This document shows positions 23,171 to 28,617 of a stretch of 28,617 bases of DNA, piece by piece. The notes beneath the pieces are model-generated. The model was not told the DNA's origin. It saw only the letters and a list, made by a program, of their open reading frames with translations, and did not search any database. The stretch is from IMG/VR virus record IMGVR_UViG_3300047557_000555, positions 1 through 28,617 of that record, one strand, 5' to 3'. Position 1 is the first letter of the stretch. Every line of letters starts with the position of its first letter. The position numbers and the translations under genes are program-made. The DNA is from a virus.

Positions 23171-23880
23171 TAGAATGTCCGAGGAGAGTAAGCTGTCTTG
23201 GATATAAAGGTAGAAGTCACAAACAAAGGCTCATCTTGCAATAACCTACGCATGGTCCTAATACCTTGTTGAAATTTATTCTGAAAGATACTAGCAGCTT
23301 GCTCGTTAGACCTAAACATCATCAGATACATTTGTGCACCATCGATAATGACATCTTTAAATCTATCGGGGATAATGCAGACATCTGTAGCATTAGTAAG
23401 TTCAGTGGGAAACTTCCAATACTTATATTCAATCTCATATGCTTGATCAGGTATTGGTGTTACACCAAACTTAAGATCTTGTGTCTGATAAACAAAATAA
23501 GGTGTAGTCCTACCACCCTCACCGGAAGTATCCTCTTCAGGTCTGTATCTTGAGAGATACAAGTTATAGGTTATAGGCTCTAACTTAAATGGTAAGTTGT
23601 CTGTAGCTGTTAGCTTCTTAAGATAAAAGCTATCCCAATCTACACTTGATGCATCTGCAGGTAAACTGTAAACACCTGTACCAATAGTACATGTCTGTAT
23701 CTCAGTCTCTAGCGTAAAAGGCCATTCTTGAGCGTCATGCAATATCTCACGAATAGCGATATTAACTGCATCTTTTGCCAAGGCTTGAATGTTTCCTGCA
23801 GTAGGAAACTCTGTCTCATCCATAGTTACTTCGTTAATACGCCGAAGTAATTCATTTGCTAATGATATGTATGTAGCCAT
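23170..23880 (-). CDS. Head-tail adaptor / tail tubular protein A-like protein, 236 aa
   Basis: Starts YISLANELLRRINEVTM, followed by a helix with KDAVNIAIREILHDAQEWPF. This opening (a helix, R-x-N-E, then W-P-F after two helices) is characteristic of podovirus adaptor or tail tubular A proteins. The middle is beta-rich (GTGVYSLPADASSVDWDSFY) and the end is a long helix (RFKDVIIDGAQMYLMMFR) with a C-terminal tail. It forms the ring between portal and nozzle. No Shine-Dalgarno sequence precedes its ATG, because the U-rich tail of the terminator at 23898 runs almost to the start codon. Expression is therefore probably low and depends on read-through. Confidence 0.78.
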   Translation of the reverse strand: MATYISLANELLRRINEVTMDETEFPTAGNIQALAKDAVNIAIREILHDAQEWPFTLETEIQTCTIGTGVYSLPADASSVDWDSFYLKKLTATDNLPFKLEPITYNLYLSRYRPEEDTSGEGGRTTPYFVYQTQDLKFGVTPIPDQAYEIEYKYWKFPTELTNATDVCIIPDRFKDVIIDGAQMYLMMFRSNEQAASIFQNKFQQGIRTMRRLLQDEPLFVTSTFISKTAYSPRTF

Positions 23881-23887
23881 GGTTTAG

Positions 23888-23923
23888 ATAATAAAAGGGG
23901 GCAATGCCCGAAGACACTGCCCC
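23888..23923 (-). terminator. Strong rho-independent terminator after the capsid genes
   Basis: On the coding (-) strand an 11-bp stem GGGGCAGTGTC/GGCATTGCCCC (23923-23913 and 23908-23898) closes a TTCG tetraloop and is followed by CTTTTATTAT. It contains two G-U pairs and no mismatch. A UUCG loop, GC-rich base and U tract are textbook features. It separates the highly expressed capsid and decoration genes from the tail genes, so it should set their expression ratio. Confidence 0.9.
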
Positions 23924-23937
23924 TGTCAGACTAGCTA

Positions 23938-24429
23938 TTAAGCCAATTGATCACGATCTACATCAACGGGACCAACACGATCTGCAACGCTGCATACAAC
24001 TGCCCACACACGGATACGTCCAGCAGAGATAGCCGTAGTAGAAGTTGCAATCAGAACGTCAAGTGTGTCTGCTGATGCAAGAATGATAGGCTGGAATGCA
24101 GCAGCCTGCTGTGCATACGTACCAACTGCAGTAGCTGCAGCTAGCGTAGCACCATCAATGAAGTTGTCAGCATCAATGCCAGTAACACCGACATCGACAG
24201 TAACATCACCAGTGATAGCTGAAAGAACTTCATAACCAGCAGCAAGAATCACAGACTCTGCAGGGATGTCTAGAACTTCTAGAACATCAGTAGCTGCAAG
24301 AGCACTGCCTTTGGTGGTTGTAGCCGTAGCAAAGTTAAGCTCGTTTTCAATCACATAAGGCATATTACGAACGGAACGTGCAGGATGCGTACCTGCTTGG
24401 ATTCCTGGGGATACGTCAACGGTAGCCAT
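23938..24429 (-). CDS. Capsid decoration or minor head protein candidate, 163 aa
   Basis: An alanine/threonine/valine-rich beta protein lying in the capsid transcription unit, just before its terminator. Visible blocks are IENELNFATATTTKGSALAA, VLEVLDIPAESVILAAGYEV, DVTVDVGVTGIDADNFIDGA and GRIRVWAVVCSVADRVG. The pattern D-(A/G)-D-x-F-I-D-G-A followed by an I-R-V-W-A strand recurs in small proteins found next to major capsid genes of marine phages, taken to be decoration or head fibre proteins. Its ribosome site (AAAGGA) lies inside the last codons of the endonuclease gene and the two genes touch with no gap. The role is inferred from position, expression context and composition. Confidence 0.62.
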   Translation of the reverse strand: MATVDVSPGIQAGTHPARSVRNMPYVIENELNFATATTTKGSALAATDVLEVLDIPAESVILAAGYEVLSAITGDVTVDVGVTGIDADNFIDGATLAAATAVGTYAQQAAAFQPIILASADTLDVLIATSTTAISAGRIRVWAVVCSVADRVGPVDVDRDQLA

Positions 24430-24870
24430 TTAAAAATTCCTTTCAGATGAACTTAAATAAGATATAGCACGTTTTAATGTTTCAACATCATCATCAAAAT
24501 TGCCGAGGGCTATATTACATTTACTACAAAGCAGCCCTCTTACTTTACCTGTTTCATGACAGTGATCAATAAACATTTTCTCACGAGCAGCATTTTTGTT
24601 AGATTCAGAATCGCAAATAGCACATTTGTAATTCTGTTTTTCTAGCATGACATAATAGTCATCTACAGTTATGCCATAGGTTCTAACAATAAACGATTTC
24701 CATTTGATATGCTCTCTACAAGGTCTACACTGTCCCCTCATAGTTATGCCATTTTTGGCTTTAGAGTCACGCTCTAAATGAAATTGATCTGCTGGCTTAA
24801 ACACCCCACATGAAGTGCAATGTCTGCCGTTTTCATGTGGGTGTCCTGGGTAAAGTTTTAATGTGTCCAT
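24430..24870 (-). CDS. Endonuclease VII-type HNH endonuclease, free-standing homing-like gene
   Basis: A 146-aa protein with two zinc-binding parts. An N-terminal ribbon has C18, C21, C48 and C51 (CTSCG ... CRPC). The endonuclease VII domain has C83 and C86 (KCAIC), catalytic D102-H103 with H105 (IDHCHETGKVRGLLC), C115, C118 and N119 (CSKCN), and a following helix. This is the His-Me finger fold of T4 endonuclease VII, widespread in mobile phage genes. The ATG at 24870 is preferred to the in-frame TTG at 24873. There is no Shine-Dalgarno sequence, but an extended -10 ends six bases upstream. Its site between capsid and decoration genes, without disturbing either frame, suggests a mobile insertion. 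A junction-resolving role is the alternative. Confidence 0.88.
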   Translation of the reverse strand: MDTLKLYPGHPHENGRHCTSCGVFKPADQFHLERDSKAKNGITMRGQCRPCREHIKWKSFIVRTYGITVDDYYVMLEKQNYKCAICDSESNKNAAREKMFIDHCHETGKVRGLLCSKCNIALGNFDDDVETLKRAISYLSSSERNF

Positions 24871-24876
24871 CAAAAC

Positions 24877-24885
24877 ATTATAACA
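24877..24885 (-). promoter_or_regulatory. Extended -10 promoter, possibly giving a leaderless endonuclease mRNA
   Basis: On the - strand the bases read TGTTATAAT, an exact TGnTATAAT extended -10, with no clear -35. Six bases lie between the -10 and the A of the endonuclease ATG at 24870, so transcription would start at or beside the start codon. The gap between the capsid stop (24894) and this ATG holds no Shine-Dalgarno sequence, consistent with leaderless translation. Confidence 0.45.
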
Positions 24886-24893
24886 TAAAGCAA

Positions 24894-25964
24894 TTAGGCT
24901 GCGTTATATTTAGCAGTTACAATTGCTTCGGGCCTCAAAATTTTCCTTCCGTACAGATGCATACCACGAACAATGTCAGCAAAACTGTCAGGATCACGAT
25001 AGCTTTCAGTCTTGGTGATTTGCTGTGCAGTAGCAACAGCAGCTTCATGACCAGCTACAATAACACCGTAGTTGCTGTTCTGGTTAGCAGTACCCGTGGT
25101 GCCAGGACCAGTACCAATCTTGGGAAGGTTGTTAGAAACATAAACACGGAAACCGTGGAGGTTGTTAATAACAAGACCATTCTGAAGACCAGAACCACCG
25201 AAGTCACTGTTGAGCAAACGGCTATCTTCGTCTTTAAGGATTTCAATAAAGACAGGATCGACAACCAACCAACGACCAGACGTATCAACAAACTGCTGAT
25301 CCATCAAGCGTGACATACGTGCAATAACCATCAAAGGCGATGCAGTGGCAGTGGGAAGCGAAGATGCGCCAGGAAGACGGGCAGCAAGAGGAATGGAATG
25401 ATCACCTGCAGATGCAGTAGTGATGTTACCAAAGTCACTCTTCTTAAGCTTCATCGAAGAAAGCAATTCATCCGAACCTGCAGTAGAGACTGCCTTAGTG
25501 CCGGGAGCAGTAGTACGTGCAGTATCAGCGTTAGCGTGTTTTGCAGACTGATAGAAGCCAGAGAGATAACCAAGAACGTCTTGATCATACTGGTCACGCA
25601 AGCGATAAGCTGCACGATCAGATGCCATTGCCATGAAGTTTACGTGGCTGTGAGCTGCTTCGATGTCATCAATCTTAAATGCAAAGTAGTTTGCTTGATC
25701 AACGACAAGGGTGAAGTCTTCGTCATCAAGATCTTGTGCCGTGATTTGAGTGCCACGAGCATAAGACTGAACAGAAACTTCAGGCTCTTTGATGATCTTA
25801 ACCGAGTCACCCATGTTAGCGATCTCACCAAAGTAGTCGCTGTTAGTGATGTCTTCTACGGTTGAAGATTTACGGAATGCAAGCTGTACTTGCTTGCTAT
25901 AGATTACGGGACTAAAATTCCCATTTGGCAGATTATTATAACCTGCTGCCTTTGGAAATGCCAT
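24894..25964 (-). CDS. Major capsid protein
   Basis: A 356-aa protein of the HK97-fold capsid type. It has an N-terminal segment NFSPVIYSKQVQLAFRKSST, a domain with GDSVKIIKEPEVSVQSY, and a long spine helix region (HVNFMAMASDRAAYRLRDQY). The C-terminal half carries DTSGRWLVVDPVFIEILKDE, GFRVYVSNNLPK and the late strand IVAGHEAAVATAQQITKTES, then SFADIVRGMHLYGRKILRPE. This order is the usual one in marine podovirus capsids. It follows the scaffold gene, has the best ribosome site in the late region (AGGAGG eight bases before the ATG) and its own promoter and long leader, as expected of the most abundant virion protein. Confidence 0.93.
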   Translation of the reverse strand: MAFPKAAGYNNLPNGNFSPVIYSKQVQLAFRKSSTVEDITNSDYFGEIANMGDSVKIIKEPEVSVQSYARGTQITAQDLDDEDFTLVVDQANYFAFKIDDIEAAHSHVNFMAMASDRAAYRLRDQYDQDVLGYLSGFYQSAKHANADTARTTAPGTKAVSTAGSDELLSSMKLKKSDFGNITTASAGDHSIPLAARLPGASSLPTATASPLMVIARMSRLMDQQFVDTSGRWLVVDPVFIEILKDEDSRLLNSDFGGSGLQNGLVINNLHGFRVYVSNNLPKIGTGPGTTGTANQNSNYGVIVAGHEAAVATAQQITKTESYRDPDSFADIVRGMHLYGRKILRPEAIVTAKYNAA

Positions 25965-26200
25965 GATATAACCTCCTACGGTATGTTAGGCATATATTTA
26001 TATACGCTCAACACATCACAGCAGAGGCTGAGTAGGTTAGGTGCGTTAAGTTAGGGCTGCGCTTCCCTTGCTTAATCGGGCTAACTCACCTTCAGGTAAG
26101 TCTGTCAGTATTGTTGTTGCGTTACATTGACTAATATCTACTGTCGTACTTGGTTAGGACTTACGTCGGCAAATACATTAACAGTAAATATTAGTTCACT
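25965..26200 (-). other. Untranslated leader of the capsid mRNA, about 235 nt
   Basis: No plausible gene or tRNA is visible here on either strand. The stretch lies between the promoter at 26208-26236 and the capsid ATG. It holds a 15-bp long-range stem (26130-26144 with 26181-26195) near the RNA 5' end, a smaller hairpin ACTTACC/GGTGAGT with a TGAA loop (26084-26101), and the AGGAGG ribosome site at its end. Confidence 0.6.
26130..26195 (-). promoter_or_regulatory. 15-bp stem-loop at the 5' end of the capsid mRNA
   Basis: ACTAATATCTACTGT (26130-26144) and ACAGTAAATATTAGT (26181-26195) are inverted repeats. In the - strand RNA they give 15 continuous pairs, one a G-U, around a 36-base loop. 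The first arm lies about five bases from the predicted 5' end. A terminal stem like this protects mRNA from 5'-dependent decay in other phages and bacteria; that role here is inferred. Confidence 0.6.
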
Positions 26201-26207
26201 CTACATT

Positions 26208-26236
26208 GTTATATGTAGCTATTATAAATTTGTCAA
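26208..26236 (-). promoter_or_regulatory. Sigma70-like promoter for the major capsid gene
   Basis: On the - strand a perfect TTGACA (26236-26231) is followed after 17 bases by TATAAC (26213-26208). The ATAGCTACATATAAC core (26222-26208) is identical to that of the nrdB promoter at 2431-2445. The predicted start is near 26200, downstream of the scaffold gene, so capsid mRNA can be made independently of scaffold. Confidence 0.75.
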
Positions 26237-26248
26237 GCTACCCCACGT

Positions 26249-26283
26249 ACTAACGTGCGTGAAGTACTTACTAACGTGCGTGA
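26249..26283. repeat. 14-bp direct repeat spaced by 21 bp at the scaffold stop
   Basis: ACTAACGTGCGTGA occurs at 26249-26262 and again at 26270-26283, 21 bp apart, about two helical turns. The right copy codes the last residues and stop of the scaffold gene; the left copy lies just upstream of the -35 of the capsid promoter. It could be an operator or simply a small duplication. Confidence 0.7.
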
Positions 26284-27134
26284 CCTGTCTTGTCATACAC
26301 AAACTTACCTGCACGGATAGCTGCAATAATAGCTTCTTGATTCTTTTCATATTCACGGGAAGACATCTTCTCTACCTGTGATTCATAGAACAATCCATCT
26401 TCCGATTCAAACTCGACACGAGCTTTATTAGTAGCCCTGACAGTACGTGCTGCAGCGATTGAATCATCTTTGTCTGACTGTCTGCTTCGTTTAGCAGTAA
26501 TACCCTTGTCAGCTTTGTATAAGTCGATTGCTCTAGCTGCCGATACCGCATCACTCTCATTGTCGTACAACGCACTCTGCACCCAACGAGGCTGCTTTTC
26601 AACCCATTCATGGAACTCATCCTGGTCACGAATCCTGGCAAAGTCGGGATGCAGACGCATTAGTTCTGCTTCAGCTTTCTCTTTAGCAGTCTCTTCTGCC
26701 ATTGCATTAATCTTTTGTAGCCGTGTTTCTAGTTCTTGCGATTGTTCACGTGCTTTCTTAATGGCAATTGTTTCTACAATCCTGGCTACATCTGGGTACT
26801 CATTAGCCCATGCTTCTAGCTCTTCTTCAGTCTTAGGTAGATTAATACCTTGCTTTGCTGTAGTTTCTAGTTGAACTTTTAAATCATCAATCTGCTTTTG
26901 TAATTCAACCTGTTGCTTTTGTGAATGCCTACGCAAATCACCATATCGCTTTTTAAAACTACGCTCTTCTGCACTATCTGGTTCAGGTTCATTGTCTGGA
27001 TTATTATCTTGTGGATTATTCTCCATCAACTGTTTCAGCTCTTCCTCTTCTTCTTTAATACGTTCGTGATTTGCTGAGCGTTTAATAAAACCTGCTACTT
27101 TTACTTGTTGTACTTCTTGCTGTTGATCGGACAT
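26271..27134 (-). CDS. Capsid scaffold protein
   Basis: A 287-aa highly charged helical protein directly upstream of the major capsid gene, the standard scaffold position. It opens MSDQQQEVQQVKVAGFIKR, has an acidic coil (ERIKEEEEELKQLMENN), a low-complexity asparagine/proline/aspartate linker, then long coiled coils (HSQKQQVELQKQIDDLKVQL and KAREQSQELETRLQKINAMA). It ends in a basic helical region with FVYDKTGHAR, suitable for contact with the capsid protein. This build is shared by T7-like and related scaffolds, which guide procapsid assembly and leave before packaging. AAGAGG lies about five bases before the ATG. Confidence 0.88.
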   Translation of the reverse strand: MSDQQQEVQQVKVAGFIKRSANHERIKEEEEELKQLMENNPQDNNPDNEPEPDSAEERSFKKRYGDLRRHSQKQQVELQKQIDDLKVQLETTAKQGINLPKTEEELEAWANEYPDVARIVETIAIKKAREQSQELETRLQKINAMAEETAKEKAEAELMRLHPDFARIRDQDEFHEWVEKQPRWVQSALYDNESDAVSAARAIDLYKADKGITAKRSRQSDKDDSIAAARTVRATNKARVEFESEDGLFYESQVEKMSSREYEKNQEAIIAAIRAGKFVYDKTGHAR

Positions 27135-27227
27135 ATATACCTCTTAAAGTGGGGGCTGTCTCATCAGGTGGCCCATGATGAAGGGTTATTGTTGTTGAAA
27201 GCTACACCCTTCTATAGCTAACTGTCT

Positions 27228-27257
27228 ATTATATCATCCTCCACCAGGAACAGTCAA
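27228..27257 (-). promoter_or_regulatory. Sigma70-like promoter upstream of the scaffold gene
   Basis: On the - strand TTGACT (27257-27252) and a perfect TATAAT (27233-27228) are separated by 18 bases. The -35 lies in the last codons of the 444-aa gene and the -10 abuts its stop. The predicted start near 27220 gives the scaffold gene a leader of about 85 nt (27135-27220), in which I see no gene; only a weak TCATCA/TGATGA inverted repeat at about 27161-27181 stands out. Confidence 0.6.
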
Positions 27258-28568
27258 TGCTCGTGTCATTATTGTTGGTGCATAATATTTAATTGCAGTA
27301 TTAACGTCTAAGCCTTTCATAGAAGCATTGATAGCCACATTAGATAGCATCTTAGTTGCTGTGCCAATACGTCTTAAGTTATCTGGGTCCATTGTACCTG
27401 ATAACGATTTCATTACATTGGCTGCAGCTATTTCAGATACACCGGAAGAAATTAGTGTATCTTTAAATGAAGTTAATACATCCCCTAAATCACCACCTTG
27501 AATAGCTTTGATCACACCACTACCTATGGATTGAGAAAAAACATTTGCAACTTGTTGAGGTTTCATATTTAAAGTTGTTGCAATTGAATTAATATTCTCA
27601 ACGCCAACTATCGCACTAGTAATATCCATTGCATTAGCTTGAAATACTCCAGATGCAGCACCAGAAATCATAGCCTTTTTTACATCGCCGCCAACTGCAG
27701 CAGCAGTAATACCACTCGTAGCTGCACCTAAAATGGCAGCTCCTACTGTTTGTGCACCAACTGCACCTGCACCTAAAACTGCATTCCCTATTGCTGTAGA
27801 CCACCCTGCTGTAAATGGAGCAGCAGCCATGGCAGCAAATTGTACAAGAGTCCCTGCAGTTTTAGCATCTGGGTGCTCTCCTTTATAAAAAGAAGCTTTG
27901 CCAACGGGCACAAGTTTGTCTCCTACTTCCTTATAAATTTGAGACATCCTTTCCCTGTCATCCCCACCCGTTTTGCCTGATATTTGATAGTATACTGCGC
28001 CTTCCTGTTCAATCTTTTTTACATCGGTTGTTTTATGATTTAAAATATCATACATAAACGAAGAGCCGGGTTTATCTTTGGCTGCATCTGTTTGTAACCA
28101 AGCACGATATGGATTAGCCCAGTACGCACTATTTTGTACTGTTTCTATAATGGGAGTACCATCGGTATCTACTCCTGTTTGTACTTCACTTGTTCCAAAA
28201 TCTTTTAAGTCTTTAAAGGGGTTATCTAATGTCATACCTGGACCCCATGCTCTACCCTTAGCCTTATTTTCTGCTGCGTATTTTTCTTCATCTCTCTTTG
28301 CAAGATTTATGAGATATTGATCTGTATCCGTGTCCGTATCTAAATCTTTATACGCATCTGGTATTGGTTGTGTAGTTTTTGTTAAATCTGTAGTTGTAGC
28401 AGGAGTACTTGTGGATTCTTTAGCTTCTCTTCCTATGCCTAAAGAGGAGGTAACTGTTTGCTGTGCTTCTTCTGGCTTACGAAATACACCACCAAAACTT
28501 TGAACCTTAGTACTCTTCTGAAATCCTTCAGGTATTGCAGCCTGTGTTTGCCCACCAAATGTAGGCAT
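27234..28568 (-). CDS. Head-region protein with glycine/alanine-rich hydrophobic segment, 444 aa (start uncertain)
   Basis: Not recognised by family. Residues 1-120 are polar, with the opening MPTFGGQTQAAIPEGFQK and an aspartate/threonine run near residue 78 (DLDTDTDTDQYL). Residues 235-305 are alanine/glycine-rich and hydrophobic (VQFAAMAAAPFTAGWSTAIG to TSGITAAAVGG) and could insert in a membrane. The rest is helical and ends in VPGGG. It precedes the scaffold gene, where marine podoviruses often carry an extra virion gene after the portal. The frame stays open to the right edge, and AAGGAG at 28583-28588 is 14 bases from this ATG, longer than usual. The true start could therefore lie outside the window. 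A frame ending in TAA at 28591 may be the end of the upstream gene. Confidence 0.62.
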   Translation of the reverse strand: MPTFGGQTQAAIPEGFQKSTKVQSFGGVFRKPEEAQQTVTSSLGIGREAKESTSTPATTTDLTKTTQPIPDAYKDLDTDTDTDQYLINLAKRDEEKYAAENKAKGRAWGPGMTLDNPFKDLKDFGTSEVQTGVDTDGTPIIETVQNSAYWANPYRAWLQTDAAKDKPGSSFMYDILNHKTTDVKKIEQEGAVYYQISGKTGGDDRERMSQIYKEVGDKLVPVGKASFYKGEHPDAKTAGTLVQFAAMAAAPFTAGWSTAIGNAVLGAGAVGAQTVGAAILGAATSGITAAAVGGDVKKAMISGAASGVFQANAMDITSAIVGVENINSIATTLNMKPQQVANVFSQSIGSGVIKAIQGGDLGDVLTSFKDTLISSGVSEIAAANVMKSLSGTMDPDNLRRIGTATKMLSNVAINASMKGLDVNTAIKYYAPTIMTRALTVPGGG

Positions 28569-28617
28569 AAAAATATCTTTTTCTCCTTCTTTACTGTAAC
28601 GCTCTACAGAAAAAGGT

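Noticed and set aside
24810-25313. A 167-aa + strand frame across the capsid gene
   Set aside because: Antisense to the major capsid and endonuclease genes, with no supporting start signal.
25965-26270. A tRNA or small gene in the largest gap
   Set aside because: I find no cloverleaf, no CCA end and no frame with a ribosome site; a leader RNA with promoter explains the gap.

Overview
The window is a near-fully coding piece of a tailed-phage genome, most likely a short-tailed (podovirus-type) marine phage with a lytic lifestyle. The evidence is the set of virion genes: scaffold, HK97-fold-type capsid, an adaptor-like protein, a nozzle-like protein, fibres and large candidate internal (ejection) proteins. 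There is no sheath, tube or tape-measure gene, and no integrase. The DNA is AT-rich. The cyclase subtype and the gene-transfer-agent-type holin point to an alphaproteobacterial host. That, and a resemblance to HMO-2011/pelagiphage-like podoviruses, is inference. No phage RNA polymerase lies in the window, and the promoters seen look like host sigma70 promoters.

Left part (1-3872, + strand): the end of a nucleotide-metabolism operon. It holds the 3' end of the class I ribonucleotide reductase large subunit (nrdA), a PD-(D/E)XK-like nuclease, several small unknown genes (one nested in another frame), a promoter plus hairpin, the small subunit nrdB with all iron ligands and the radical tyrosine, an RMF-like small protein and one more small gene. 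This operon converges on, and overlaps, the late operon.

Right part (28617-3850, - strand): the late operon, read right to left. First come a 444-aa glycine/alanine-rich protein (start uncertain), scaffold, major capsid protein, an endonuclease VII-type homing-like gene and a candidate decoration protein, closed by a strong UUCG-loop terminator. Next come the tail genes: adaptor-like protein, nozzle-like protein, two large fibres, a tail-assembly chaperone, a smaller fibre and a second chaperone-like protein. The lysis cassette follows: three small membrane proteins, a class III nucleotidyl cyclase fused to helical repeats, and a GH24 lysozyme. Last are the candidate internal virion proteins of 1184, 67, 177, 485 and 1127 aa.

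The most unusual items are: (a) the class III cyclase locked by overlap and 2-nt spacing between holin-like and lysozyme genes; (b) the 1184-aa virion protein with three copies of a 64-66 aa module, an expandable in-frame linker, eleven gap-free 22-residue repeats and seven 11-residue repeats; (c) a pair of promoters sharing a 15-nt core, one in front of nrdB and one in front of the capsid gene, each followed by a 5'-proximal hairpin; (d) a + strand hairpin hidden inside the 3' end of the convergent late gene.
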